Notes: generated from the sequence alone by a model not told the origin. A DNA stretch of 64,000 bases from Amedibacterium intestinale (GCF_010537335.1 NZ_AP019711.1:806001-870000), one strand, 5' to 3'; positions 16,248 to 24,549 are shown, counted from the first letter of the stretch. Translations and numbers: made by a program.

Positions 16248-17867
16248 TCAGTCCCTTGCCTTTCTTGTTCTTCTGCGTGGTCTTTCTTCCACTTGTCTTT
16301 CTTCTTCAACTGGTGTTTCTTCAACCTTTTGTTCTTCCTCAACTGGTTCTTCTTCAACCTTATGTTCTCGACGTGGTCTTTCCTGTTTCGGTTCTTCTTC
16401 CTTCTTTGGCGTTCCTTTTGACGCAATTTCATATACGTCCATTAGTGCTTCCCAACTTAAAGGAATCTTTGTTTCTGTCAATCCTTTCAAACGACCGCCA
16501 CCAAACACGAATTCATTTGATTTGAAGTTCAACGTTCTTGTTCCATCATCTTCAACGACCGCACGCGCCACGATGTCGACCATTCCCGCGACTTTGTTTG
16601 CGATTGATTCTTGAATGTTCGGCGCAATCTTTGTTATTGTCTGTCCATTCTTTTTCTTGATTTCATTTTGAATTTCGTGCGATACGACAACGATATTTTC
16701 ATAATCAAGGTTGAAAAGTCGACGTAATGTTGAAAGATATTCAGTCTTGATGATGTCCCAACCTTTACCATATCCCGAATCACTTTCGTGTTCGATTCCC
16801 ATTTGGTCATATTTGTATAGACGACACATTTCACGAGTGTCTTCAAGTAAATCAACGATGATTGTCTTGAATTCGTTTTTATTCTTTTCGAGTTCTTCAA
16901 TCGTTTCTTTCAACACTTCCCATGCGAATTTACGACGTGTGACACGTCCTTCTACTGTCACGATGTCCTTGATTGCGATGTATGGCATTGTTACAAACTG
17001 AATGTTTCCATCACTGTTCAAGTTTAATGGATTCGGCGCGTCGTCCAACATCGTTGTTTTTCCAGTGAAGGCGTCACCATAAATCCAAATTTTTCTTTTT
17101 GTTGCTTTTCCGATTTCACGGCGTTCCGTACTAGGTAAAATCATGTATTCTTCTCCTTTCAAGCAATACTCTTTATACTCACACCAATCGCACAAACGAC
17201 TTTCATTTTTTTCAAACTTTGTCGTTTCTTCGATTGTTTGAATATCACAATTAAATTGTTCGACTTTCTTTTCGTCATATTCGACTTTGACGATTTTCGG
17301 TTCAAGTCCGTCAAGCGTATTTTCAAGTCGTTTTCTAAACTGATATAAATCCTCGCTTTTTTTCTGTTTTATAAACGTTTTTGGAATCATGACATAATAT
17401 AAGCCATTGACCTTTTTCCCCGTCATACGCTCGAAATAATAGGCGTATAAGTGAAGTTGTGGCGATTCCAAATAGTGTTCTAGGTTATTCGAATATTTGA
17501 AGTCATAAATGTTGAATGTCCCGTCTTCCAATTCTTCCAATCCGTCAATGAATCCGTGAAAATCTTCGTGATTGATTTCAAATTCATAAACTAAATTTTT
17601 AGGAACAATTTTTTTGACTTTCGGAATCAAATTCGACAATTTTATTGCTTCATTGATTTGTAAATCTGTAATTACATTAAACGAATCATAGTATTCTTTG
17701 ATAGCTTCTTCGACGGTTGTTTCGATTCCCTTGTGCATTGCTGAACCGATAATCAATGGATTCGACGCGTCATCGCTTGGAATGGTCTTCATTTCTGCAA
17801 TATATCGCAATTCAAATTTGAACGGGCATGAATTGAAACACTCGACCCGACTATGTGACCACTTCAT
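16248..17867 (-). CDS. fusion of a Cas4/RecB-like nuclease and a Sak4-like ATPase
   Basis: 539 residues from ATG 17867, eight bases after GGAG. The N-terminal half (residues 1-235) is a PD-(D/E)XK exonuclease: GSAMHKGIE, then GFIDGLEEL and IYDFKYSN (the catalytic Asp and Lys), QLHLYAYYF (Gln motif), and cysteines in CDWCEYKEYC that fit a Cas4-type iron-sulfur cluster. Met242 starts the second part: KATKRKIWIYGDAFTGKTT is a Walker A region and FKTIIVDLLED a Walker B, as in phage Sak4 recombinases. A C-terminal Glu/Arg-rich tail contains repeated VEExPVEEE units. The ATPase part has its own internal ribosome site, so it may also be made alone. Confidence 0.82.
   Translation of the reverse strand: MKWSHSRVECFNSCPFKFELRYIAEMKTIPSDDASNPLIIGSAMHKGIETTVEEAIKEYYDSFNVITDLQINEAIKLSNLIPKVKKIVPKNLVYEFEINHEDFHGFIDGLEELEDGTFNIYDFKYSNNLEHYLESPQLHLYAYYFERMTGKKVNGLYYVMIPKTFIKQKKSEDLYQFRKRLENTLDGLEPKIVKVEYDEKKVEQFNCDIQTIEETTKFEKNESRLCDWCEYKEYCLKGEEYMILPSTERREIGKATKRKIWIYGDAFTGKTTMLDDAPNPLNLNSDGNIQFVTMPYIAIKDIVTVEGRVTRRKFAWEVLKETIEELEKNKNEFKTIIVDLLEDTREMCRLYKYDQMGIEHESDSGYGKGWDIIKTEYLSTLRRLFNLDYENIVVVSHEIQNEIKKKNGQTITKIAPNIQESIANKVAGMVDIVARAVVEDDGTRTLNFKSNEFVFGGGRLKGLTETKIPLSWEALMDVYEIASKGTPKKEEEPKQERPRREHKVEEEPVEEEQKVEETPVEEERQVEERPRRRTRKARD
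17142..17159 (-). promoter_or_regulatory. internal ribosome site and start inside the nuclease-ATPase fusion
   Basis: AAAGGAG (17159-17153), eight bases, then ATG at 17144, in frame with the fusion. The ATG starts MILPSTERREIGKATKR, which looks like the normal N-terminus of a stand-alone Sak4-type ATPase. This suggests that a former gene boundary was lost by removal of a stop codon while the second start was retained. Confidence 0.65.
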
Positions 17868-18304
17868 TCGACTTTCTCCAAATCTTTCAACATACAATAC
17901 CAACCGTGACCATTTTCACATTTTCCACCCGAATCGTGAAGATATGGATTGTATTCGTCAAAATCAACACAAATGTCATTGCCATTAAAACCAATCACCG
18001 TTCCGATTCCAAAATCCTTGTGACGAATCGTGTCATATAGTTCAACTTTTGCTTTCGGCGGTTCATCGGGAATCCTTACTTCTTCAAATTCAACGTCAAT
18101 TGGTTCGACCAATTCAAACATGCTAGGCGACCAAAAGAATGGCGCTTCATTTAATCTATAATTACCTCTTTTGTTAATGCTTTTTATTGTCAAAACTTCT
18201 CCTTTGAAACATTCCATTTCTTCCAAAAAACTTATTTCTTCATACCTTTCGCGTACAACCAAATCGTCTTTTAATTTGACTTTATCGCCGATTTTGAATT
18301 TCAT
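17864..18304 (-). CDS. phage protein with two SH3/KOW-like beta segments
   Basis: 146 residues. Residues 1-60 begin MKFKIGDKVKLKDD and contain VLTIKSI, like a small beta-barrel. Residues 88-146 repeat the theme with DTIRHKDFGIGTVIGFNG and a His/Cys-rich GGKCENGHGWYC loop. Such barrels often bind nucleic acid or protein partners. It overlaps the fusion gene by four bases and the nuclease gene by four. No named family is certain. Confidence 0.55.
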   Translation of the reverse strand: MKFKIGDKVKLKDDLVVRERYEEISFLEEMECFKGEVLTIKSINKRGNYRLNEAPFFWSPSMFELVEPIDVEFEEVRIPDEPPKAKVELYDTIRHKDFGIGTVIGFNGNDICVDFDEYNPYLHDSGGKCENGHGWYCMLKDLEKVE

Positions 18305-18651
18305 TCAAACCACCCCGCTTTGTCAAACAACGCTTGATTCAAACGTACATTCTCGTTGTAACCACGTTTCAACAACTCAATAATATTTTTGAATTCCTCA
18401 AACTGATTTGGATATAAAACAATCGCAACACCGCCCGATTCCCTTATTTTCTTTACATTCCACAATTGAAGTTCACTTGGTTTTCCTTTTTGGGCTTTTA
18501 GTTCGATTCCCAAAAATACACCGTTGCAACAAACCAGTAAATCGGGAACGCCCGACCTTTGGACACCGTTCGACCATGTTTTCAGCACCCAACAATTTTG
18601 TTGTTTCAAAAATTCTTTGACACGTTTTTCGAAATTCTTTTCACTTGCCAT
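18301..18651 (-). CDS. VRR-NUC endonuclease
   Basis: 116 residues from ATG 18651, coupled to the preceding gene by a TAATG junction. The VRR-NUC pattern is clear: VQRSGVPDLLVCCNGVFLGIELKAQKGKPSELQLWNVKKI read in short steps, with the catalytic PDLL, ELKA and Q positions. Phage members are putative Holliday-junction resolvases. It sits with the helicase and the Cas4/Sak4 recombination genes and would process replication intermediates. Confidence 0.85.
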   Translation of the reverse strand: MASEKNFEKRVKEFLKQQNCWVLKTWSNGVQRSGVPDLLVCCNGVFLGIELKAQKGKPSELQLWNVKKIRESGGVAIVLYPNQFEEFKNIIELLKRGYNENVRLNQALFDKAGWFE

Positions 18652-18842
18652 TAGAAACATTCTTCCTTTATTGTTTTGACCAAATCTTTTGTCGAATGAT
18701 ATGATAAATAAATCAACATAGGAAATAACGAAACAAGTGTTTCACCGCCAAAACCGAATGATTCACGATACTGATTCGCCCATACGATGAACAACGGTGT
18801 TGCTAATAACAACAAAATTGTTGACCATTTAACAATTTTCAT
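18651..18842 (-). CDS. 63-aa membrane protein
   Basis: Two hydrophobic helices (residues 6-22 and 35-48) in a small protein starting MKIVKWSTILLLLATPLF, with a cytoplasmic Lys/Glu tail ending KTIKEECF. Ribosome site GGTGGTT. It overlaps the VRR-NUC start by one base. Function unknown. Confidence 0.6.
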   Translation of the reverse strand: MKIVKWSTILLLLATPLFIVWANQYRESFGFGGETLVSLFPMLIYLSYHSTKDLVKTIKEECF

Positions 18843-18843
18843 G

Positions 18844-19125
18844 TCAAACCACCGTCACTTTCAAATAGGCTTTACGTTTGGTTTCTTTTTCGTAATCTTT
18901 TGATAAAACAGAATACAAATCGGGTTCTTTTTCCTTGAATTTCTTCATATCGAAACTTTTTGACACCGTTTCGGGAACAAGCGTGATTTTTAAATATTCA
19001 TTTTCCATTTTGTCAATGTTTGATTTTGACATATTTTGTTCGATTTTTTCTTTTAGTTCTTTTTCCTGTTTTTCAATTCTCTTTTTTTCTTCGAGAATGA
19101 AATATAATTCATCTAGTTCTTTCAT
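18844..19125 (-). CDS. coiled-coil phage protein, 93 aa
   Basis: Residues 1-40 are a charged coiled coil, followed by a beta region and the block SFDMKKFKEKEPDLYSVLSK that I recognise as common in phage proteins near recombination genes. It overlaps the helicase stop by four bases. Likely an accessory recombination factor, but no activity can be assigned. Confidence 0.6.
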   Translation of the reverse strand: MKELDELYFILEEKKRIEKQEKELKEKIEQNMSKSNIDKMENEYLKITLVPETVSKSFDMKKFKEKEPDLYSVLSKDYEKETKRKAYLKVTVV

Positions 19126-20408
19126 TTTCTTTTCTCCTTGAACAATTCGTCCGTGTAATCAACACCACTTTCAACCGCTTTGTATATGTCTTTTTCAATG
19201 GTGTTTTTGGTAATCAGTCGGTAATAGAAACACGGTTTTTCCTGTCCGATTCTGTGAATTCGCTTCAATGATTGCATGTAATCTTCACATTTTTCCGTCG
19301 GTGAAAAATATATGATTTTGTTTGCTTTCTGCAAGTTCAAACCTTTTGCACCCGCTTGATATTGAACGAACGTGACTGAATTGTCCCATTCTTCATATGC
19401 TCTTAAATCTTTTGTTTTTCCGTTAACGATAGAAAATGGACGTTTAAAACTTTCGTCATACATCATATTGACCATTGGTTCTAATTCTTCATTGAAGTTA
19501 TAGAAAACTATCAATCTATCGTTTGTCGATTCGACCAAATCATAAAACGATTGAAACTTATTGTCGTTATATTGTGAAGCAATCATTCTTTCATATAACC
19601 GCTTTGTTAAAGTTGTATCTCCGACAAGTTCTTTGTCACCAATTGTCACGATGGAATCTTTCACGAATCGTTTATACTCTCTAGGGGCTTTGCAATAGAT
19701 ATCTATGACGTTTTGTTGTGGTAAGTCGAAACATTCATCGGTCTTCATGAAAACCGCTCCATAACGCCTTAATTTGGCTTTTAAACGGTCAACGTTTTTG
19801 TACGGCTTTTCTTTATCAACGATTTTATGTTTGAATTCGCCAACTTCAATCGTTTTCCAATTCACATATTGTTTGTTATACAAACTTTCTTTGATTTCCC
19901 AACCCAACAAATGAATTTGTGACCATAGATTTTCATATTTCCCCGAACATGGCGTCCCGCTCAACAATATGACGTTTTGTGGTTTTAGCTTTAAAATGAA
20001 TTTAGATTGTTTCGCCTTGCGATTTTGAATCAATGATGATTCATCCAACATCAACGTGAAATTCTCTAATTTGAGAAGTTCTTTACGTCGCCATGCCAAT
20101 TCGTAATTTATAAATCCTACTATTTTCGCTTGACCTTGACTTGTGACGTCGATGAAATATTCAAATTCTTTTTTGTTCGTCAAGTTGTTAAAAATATAAC
20201 CTTGATTCGAATAATACGTTTCGAAATGTTCGAACCAATCGTCAATTTTTGATTTTTGACAAATGACAAGATTCACATCGGCGTCTAATTCGTGCATTTT
20301 TTCGCTTCCTACGAACGTTTTTCCCAAGCCCATATCTAAATAATAGGCAACTCGATTTTGTCCGCTAGTGGCTTGTAACGCCTGTTTTTGGTGTGGAAAC
20401 AACTTCAC
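19122..20408 (-). CDS. SNF2-type DNA helicase
   Basis: 428 residues, starting at GTG 20408 after AAGGTGGTG. It has a Walker A in YYLDMGLGKTFVG (24-36), a DEAD-type box as LMLDESSLIQN, LLSGTPCSG (motif III) and the C-terminal helicase motifs QYQAGAKGLNLQKANKIIY and QSLKRIHRIGQEKP. It lacks accessory domains, as do many phage SNF2 proteins used in replication fork remodelling or strand exchange. It overlaps a small gene upstream. Confidence 0.85.
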   Translation of the reverse strand: MKLFPHQKQALQATSGQNRVAYYLDMGLGKTFVGSEKMHELDADVNLVICQKSKIDDWFEHFETYYSNQGYIFNNLTNKKEFEYFIDVTSQGQAKIVGFINYELAWRRKELLKLENFTLMLDESSLIQNRKAKQSKFILKLKPQNVILLSGTPCSGKYENLWSQIHLLGWEIKESLYNKQYVNWKTIEVGEFKHKIVDKEKPYKNVDRLKAKLRRYGAVFMKTDECFDLPQQNVIDIYCKAPREYKRFVKDSIVTIGDKELVGDTTLTKRLYERMIASQYNDNKFQSFYDLVESTNDRLIVFYNFNEELEPMVNMMYDESFKRPFSIVNGKTKDLRAYEEWDNSVTFVQYQAGAKGLNLQKANKIIYFSPTEKCEDYMQSLKRIHRIGQEKPCFYYRLITKNTIEKDIYKAVESGVDYTDELFKEKRK

Positions 20409-20523
20409 CTATGTTCACCACCTTTTCCGCATATCGTTCGCAAGCCCTTTTTATCAATTCATGATTTGGCTTACCATGAATTCGAACGATTGCTTTTTCT
20501 GTTTTATATTCTTTCACTGGCAT
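20365..20523 (-). CDS. 52-aa phage early protein
   Basis: ATG at 20523 preceded by AGGAG. The product MPVKEYKTEKAIVRIHGKPN continues with a helix and overlaps the helicase start by 44 bases. The motif KAxVRIHG matches small proteins I remember near the start of early operons in clostridial phages. Overlap and short ribosome spacing lower confidence. Confidence 0.5.
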   Translation of the reverse strand: MPVKEYKTEKAIVRIHGKPNHELIKRACERYAEKVVNIGEVVSTPKTGVTSH

Positions 20524-20532
20524 TTCTCCTTT

Positions 20533-20553
20533 AATGTCATTTTAAATGGCATT
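20533..20553. promoter_or_regulatory. paired operator-like boxes after the regulator gene
   Basis: AATGTCATT (20533-20541) and AATGGCATT (20545-20553), each a 9-bp near-palindrome of the form AATGNCATT, with centres 12 bp apart. They lie at the end of the HTH gene and before the small gene at 20365-20523. The same pair spacing occurs upstream of the HTH gene, so both are probably bound by its product. Confidence 0.6.
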
Positions 20554-20737
20554 ACTCTTCAAAAAATAAAGTCCAATCGACTTCGAGAACTTCACCAAGT
20601 TTTTTCGCCAACTCGATTGACGGTTTTGACAATCCGCATTCGATATTTGAAATCGTTTGTCGAATGACATCACATTTCGTCGCCAATTCCTGTTGTGAAA
20701 AGCCTTTTGACGTTCTCAACTCTTTTAAATCAATCAA
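20552..20737 (-). CDS. Cro/C1-type regulator
   Basis: 61 residues, starting at TTG 20737 (nine bases after GGGAG). A single Cro/C1 helix-turn-helix: LRTSKGFSQQELATKCDVIRQTISNIECGLSKPS, read in parts, with the GFSQQELA and RQTISNIE helices at residues 12-35. It is the first gene of the leftward early operon, directly behind a consensus promoter that carries operator-like repeats. It probably represses its own promoter, acting like Cro, or as an activity switch; no separate C1 repressor is seen in the window. Confidence 0.82.
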   Translation of the reverse strand: MIDLKELRTSKGFSQQELATKCDVIRQTISNIECGLSKPSIELAKKLGEVLEVDWTLFFEE

Positions 20738-20763
20738 TCCTTTTCACTCCCTTCGAAAATCAC

Positions 20764-20799
20764 AATGACATTATAAATGGCATTTTATAAAATGTCAAT
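20764..20799 (-). promoter_or_regulatory. consensus sigma-A promoter with regulator boxes
   Basis: On the minus strand, TTGACA (20798-20793), a 17-base spacer and TATAAT (20775-20770) form a perfect promoter for the early operon. Boxes AATGACATT (20764-20772) and AATGGCATT (20776-20784), 12 bp apart, overlap the -10 box, with a third, weaker copy at 20791. An adjacent AATGGC-6-GCCATT inverted repeat follows at 20798-20815. Confidence 0.8.
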
Positions 20800-20834
20800 G
20801 GCTTTTTTGCCATTTTTAATGGACAAAAATAAAA

Positions 20835-20882
20835 ACCGCCATTTTTGGCGGTCTTTGATGAATAAAAACCCTATTTAATAGG
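20835..20882 (-). terminator. two terminator hairpins before the early promoter
   Basis: ACCGCC/GGCGGT (20835-20852) followed on the minus strand by TTTTTATTTTT, and CCTAT/ATAGG (20870-20882) followed by GTTTTTATT. They stop leftward transcription from the host MFS gene before it enters the phage early promoter. Confidence 0.65.
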
Positions 20883-20889
20883 CTTTTTG

Positions 20890-20926
20890 TTGACATCTAT
20901 CATAATGGTTATTATTTATAATAACC
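20890..20926 (+). promoter_or_regulatory. possible rightward promoter with inverted repeat
   Basis: TTGACA at 20890-20895 is followed by an inverted repeat GGTTATTAT / ATAATAACC (20907-20926) containing TATAAT-like bases; spacing to TATTTA is 17, to TATAAT is 21. It points toward the host junction, with no phage gene to its right in this window. It may be a promoter that reads across attP in the circular phage, or part of the host terminator region. Confidence 0.3.
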
Positions 20927-20988
20927 CACTATCGTAGGGTTGCACAGTCTTGTTTCTATCTTTATTATAAAGAAAACAAGCACTAATT

Positions 20989-22131
20989 TCAACATTTATT
21001 CTGCATTCTTGTATAAAGGATACTTAATATGAACGGGATAATTGTAAACATCGCAATACCATATAACAGCATATTATAACCTAATATCTTGCTTAAATAA
21101 GAAGTTATAATTGGTGTAAAAAACATACTTCCTCCAACAAATATCGCCATTGCAAACATTTGAGCTGTATTAAACAATTCTTTTTTTGTTACGCTTTGAA
21201 ATAAAAATTTACTAGACAGCATGATTAAGGGCAGTGTTACAAGCTGTAAAGAAGAAACAAAAATCAAATACATTGGTTTTTGTACAAATGCATACAGGAA
21301 AAACTTTATCGCATAAAAAACAATACCTGCTTTTAATAAGATTTCTGGTTTCCATTTCTTTAAAATTTTTTCTGCCATCAGAAACAAAGGGACTTCCATA
21401 AAAGACTGTACTGCCCACTTCCATCCTACCTGTGTATTATTTCCGCCAATTTGAAGCATTTTATCTACTACAACGTACTGATCCGCAGTACCAATCATAT
21501 AAATTAATAAAAATATACATACCAGTAACATATATTTTTTATTCATTATAAGTTCTTTTATATCTTTCCCATTTACTTTTTTATTCTGCTTATTTATATC
21601 TTTGATTCGATATACAAGGAAAAAGACACCAAGTGCAATACATAGATACACAAACAGCAAAGCTTGATAACCAAAAGGCTTAATCAAAAATCCTGCAATA
21701 GTGGAAAAAGCAGCTAATCCCAATGCCCCAGAAGCACGAAGTCTTCCATAATTATTTTGGTCAATTTGAAGCATCCATGTTTCATTTAAACCCATGATCA
21801 CTCTAACCATTCCACCACTTAATCCAACTGCCAGCAAGTATAGAAAAAAGCTTTTCTCTGGAAACAAAAACAACAGAATACTTCCTAATGTAAGCAAAAC
21901 ATAAGAAATAACATAAACAGGTCTTAACTTTTGTATATGATCGCAAATATACCCCGCCAATATTTGTCCTAGAACTGCCACAAATGCACTTCCTGATAAT
22001 AAAAAACCTCTATCTACTACAGAAAATCCTGCATTTTTTAAAAAAGGGACAATCTGTGTATTAACCATAGAAATACCTGCAAAAGACAAAAAATTTAAAA
22101 GATAACATACAAGTGTTTCCTTTTTCTTCAT
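20989..22131 (-). CDS. MFS transporter
   Basis: About 380 residues from ATG 22131 (GGAG 11 bases upstream; the longer frame to 22185 has no good start). Twelve predicted membrane helices of the major facilitator superfamily, with the motif GQILAGYICDHIQKLRP between helices 2 and 3. The substrate is unclear; the overall pattern resembles sugar or nucleoside symporters of the LacY/NHS groups. It is the first clear host gene next to the phage, and its 3' end is only about 100 bases from phage regulatory DNA. Confidence 0.75.
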   Translation of the reverse strand: MKKKETLVCYLLNFLSFAGISMVNTQIVPFLKNAGFSVVDRGFLLSGSAFVAVLGQILAGYICDHIQKLRPVYVISYVLLTLGSILLFLFPEKSFFLYLLAVGLSGGMVRVIMGLNETWMLQIDQNNYGRLRASGALGLAAFSTIAGFLIKPFGYQALLFVYLCIALGVFFLVYRIKDINKQNKKVNGKDIKELIMNKKYMLLVCIFLLIYMIGTADQYVVVDKMLQIGGNNTQVGWKWAVQSFMEVPLFLMAEKILKKWKPEILLKAGIVFYAIKFFLYAFVQKPMYLIFVSSLQLVTLPLIMLSSKFLFQSVTKKELFNTAQMFAMAIFVGGSMFFTPIITSYLSKILGYNMLLYGIAMFTIIPFILSILYTRMQNKC

Positions 22132-22223
22132 TTTAAATATCACTCCTGTTTTTAGTATGTTCACCCTTTTATGATTTAGTATCATTCGCTATAATATAAT
22201 AAGATAGAAAGAAGGGTATATTT

Positions 22224-22556
22224 ATGAAACAGGAAATTGAACATTATACAAATCGTGCTGGTGGAAAAGGAACCATGCATATTGAACGTTTATTAACACC
22301 AAAAGAAATGGGAAGTCATGTGAAAATGTATGCACGTGTAACGATTGATGTAAATTCTTCTTTGGGTTATCATAAGCATGAAGATGATACAGAAGTTTAT
22401 TACATTTTAGAGGGACATGCATTATACAATGACAATGGTATGGAACGTGAACTAAAGCCAGGTGATGTTACCTGCACACCTAATGGTAAATCACACGGTA
22501 TAAAAAACATTGGCAATGAACCTTTGGTATTCATGGCATTAATACTGTTAAAATAG
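22224..22556 (+). CDS. cupin-domain protein
   Basis: 110 residues, ribosome site GAAGGG before ATG. A single small cupin barrel: HKHEDDTEVYYILEGHALYNDNG and later PGDVTCTPNGKSHGIKN hold His/Glu metal ligands. Cupins of this size may be isomerases, dioxygenases or sugar-binding proteins; the function cannot be assigned. Transcribed alone, convergent with the next gene. Confidence 0.75.
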   Translation: MKQEIEHYTNRAGGKGTMHIERLLTPKEMGSHVKMYARVTIDVNSSLGYHKHEDDTEVYYILEGHALYNDNGMERELKPGDVTCTPNGKSHGIKNIGNEPLVFMALILLK

Positions 22557-22562
22557 AAGTTA

Positions 22563-22589
22563 AAAAGGAACGGTTTTTTCGTTCCTTTT
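22563..22589. terminator. bidirectional terminator between cupin and GNAT genes
   Basis: AAAAGGAACG / CGTTCCTTTT with a short T-rich loop lies between the two convergent genes and has T-rich ends on both strands. Confidence 0.8.
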
Positions 22590-22595
22590 AGTTTA

Positions 22596-23036
22596 TCATC
22601 CCTCCTTTACATATACATGTAAACAATTCAATGCCTGTATCTTTGCCTTTCTATATCCTCTTTTTTCATAAAAAGACTCTTTTCTCTTAGCAGGCGTTAA
22701 CATGATTCTGTTAACGTCCTCCATATCTTTTTCAGCAGCTTCTAAAAGCTTAGAGCCAAATCCTTGTTTCCTCATACTTTTAGAAATCCAAAACTCTCTA
22801 ATAAAACCTATTGTTTCAAAAAAGAACCAGTTTTTCAGTTCATCTTTTCGATATATTATAAATCCATATATCTTTCCATCTTCCATTAAAACCTTTGCGA
22901 CATCTCTTTCATCTGCGTTCATGTCTTTAAACAAAGCATCCCAATCTTCTACATGAACCTGTATTTCCTCAAAATATTTCTTAAATACCTGACAAAAAAC
23001 ACAATCCTCAAAATTATTAAAATTTGTAATTTCCAT
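22596..23036 (-). CDS. GNAT acetyltransferase
   Basis: 146 residues with ribosome site GAGGAA. The GNAT acetyl-CoA-binding loop appears as SMRKQGFGSKLLEAAEKD (about residues 83-101) after the beta4 strand. The N-terminal part has an unusual CVFCQVF cysteine pair. Acceptor unknown; transcribed alone. Confidence 0.75.
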   Translation of the reverse strand: MEITNFNNFEDCVFCQVFKKYFEEIQVHVEDWDALFKDMNADERDVAKVLMEDGKIYGFIIYRKDELKNWFFFETIGFIREFWISKSMRKQGFGSKLLEAAEKDMEDVNRIMLTPAKRKESFYEKRGYRKAKIQALNCLHVYVKEG

Positions 23037-23203
23037 GATTTCCTCTTTTCTGATTATTTTTCATATCACAAAGAAGGATCAAATAATCAAAAATCTACTC
23101 CTTTGGCATATACGATTTTTACTAATTTCATACAATACCACCTCACTTCTAAAACCATTATAAGTCGATTTAAACATCTTCTCAACAGCATTTCCTAAAA
23201 AAA

Positions 23204-23239
23204 AACAGAAGATATACGAATAAGACGAAATCTTCTGTT
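23204..23239 (-). terminator. terminator after the pyrimidine phosphorylase gene
   Basis: AACAGAAGAT / ATCTTCTGTT stem with a 16-base loop, followed on the minus strand by eight or more T. It stops the leftward phosphorylase transcript; the 211-bp gap to the GNAT gene holds no other gene that I can see. Confidence 0.8.
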
Positions 23240-23247
23240 ATATACTA

Positions 23248-24549
23248 TTATTCAATTATTTTATAAATTAACGGTTTTTCATCAACCTTATTTTTACTAA
23301 ACACAAAGGAATCATAAAAATCCTTTAACCAGTCTTCATCAAGATTTTGTTTTGTGTGTACACTGGCAAGACTCTCTCCTTTTTGGACATAATCGCCATC
23401 TTTTTTATGAAGAACGATCCCAACAGAAGGATCTACTACATCTTCTTTTATCATACGTCCTGCTCCTAAACGCATAGCCAATAAACCAAGCTGTAAAGCA
23501 TGCAGTTCTTTAACGTATCCTTCTTCCTTCGATGTTATTTCAATAACATGTTCTGCCTGTGGCAATAATTCAGGATGATAGATTTGTTCTACATCACCAT
23601 GCTGCGCTTTTACCATCTCTACCAATTTTTCATAGGCCTTTCCATTTTGCAAAGTTTCTTTAAGCATCGCTCTTGCCTGCTCTTTGCTGGAAGCAGCTTT
23701 TGCCTGTAAAAGCATGATAGAACCAGCTTCTAAGCACAATTCAACAAAATCCTTTGGACCCTTTCCTTGTAAAGTAGCAATAGCTTCTTTTACTTCCAGT
23801 GCATTTCCAATTGCATTGCCTAACGGCTGGTTCATATTGGAGATGATAACTCGTACATCTTTATGGAAATATTTCCCAATAGAAATCATACAATTTGCAA
23901 GTTCCTCTGCTTTTTCACTTGTCTCCATAAATGCACCTTCACCAAATTTCACATCCAGCAAAATCGTGTCTGCACCAGACGCCAGTTTTTTTGACATAAT
24001 ACTGGATGCAATCAAAGGTATGGAATTCACAGTAGCAGTCACATCACGAAGTGCATATAATTTTTTATCTGCAGGAACTAAGCTTTTTGTTTGTCCAATG
24101 ATTGCTAAACCGATATCATTTACCTGTTTAAAAAATTCTTCTTCTGATAGATTCACCTGAAACCCAGAAATGCTTTCTGCTTTATCCAGTGTGCCTCCTG
24201 TATGACCTAGACCTCTGCCACTCATCTTCGCAACTTTCACTCCGCATGCCGCAACCATTGGCGCTAAAGAAAGGCTTGTTTTATCTCCAACACCACCTGT
24301 CGAATGTTTATCACACTTTACACCTTTAATAGCAGACAAATCCATAACATCGCCACTATACAGCATTTCTTCACAAAGCCATGCAGTTTCCTGTTCATTC
24401 ATTCCCTGAAAACAAATAGCCATCAACAATGCACTAACCTGATAATCCGGTATTTCTTCTTTTACATAACCGTCAATAAAGAAATGAATTTCTTCTTTTG
24501 AAAGAGCTTGTCCCTCTTTCTTTTTTTCGATGATATCTACAAAGCGCAT
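23248..24549 (-). CDS. pdp: pyrimidine-nucleoside phosphorylase
   Basis: 433 residues, full length for the family. Seen signatures: DKHSTGGVGDKTSLSLAP (phosphate-binding, about residues 79-97), SGRGLGHTGGTLDK (110-123) and ALRDVTATVNSIPLIASSIMSKK further on, as in nucleoside phosphorylase/anthranilate phosphoribosyltransferase relatives. It splits uridine and deoxyuridine/thymidine with phosphate in salvage. Single gene with its own terminator; no other salvage genes in the vicinity. Confidence 0.92.
   Translation of the reverse strand: MRFVDIIEKKKEGQALSKEEIHFFIDGYVKEEIPDYQVSALLMAICFQGMNEQETAWLCEEMLYSGDVMDLSAIKGVKCDKHSTGGVGDKTSLSLAPMVAACGVKVAKMSGRGLGHTGGTLDKAESISGFQVNLSEEEFFKQVNDIGLAIIGQTKSLVPADKKLYALRDVTATVNSIPLIASSIMSKKLASGADTILLDVKFGEGAFMETSEKAEELANCMISIGKYFHKDVRVIISNMNQPLGNAIGNALEVKEAIATLQGKGPKDFVELCLEAGSIMLLQAKAASSKEQARAMLKETLQNGKAYEKLVEMVKAQHGDVEQIYHPELLPQAEHVIEITSKEEGYVKELHALQLGLLAMRLGAGRMIKEDVVDPSVGIVLHKKDGDYVQKGESLASVHTKQNLDEDWLKDFYDSFVFSKNKVDEKPLIYKIIE

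Larger units (their letters stand above)
1..20930. mobile_element. tailed-phage genome (prophage), right-hand part
   Basis: All genes from 27 to 20737 lie on the minus strand and are phage genes: regulator, replication/recombination, late regulator, terminases, portal, MuF protein and fibres. Base and codon use differ from the chromosome to the right: GAC, GTC and TCG codons are common in phage genes and scarce in the host genes. The right boundary lies between the promoter at 20.80 kb and the end of the host MFS gene at 20989; I could not define an attachment core because the left end is outside the window. Capsid, tail tube, lysis genes and an integrase are not seen here. It could also be a defective element. 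Confidence 0.9.
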
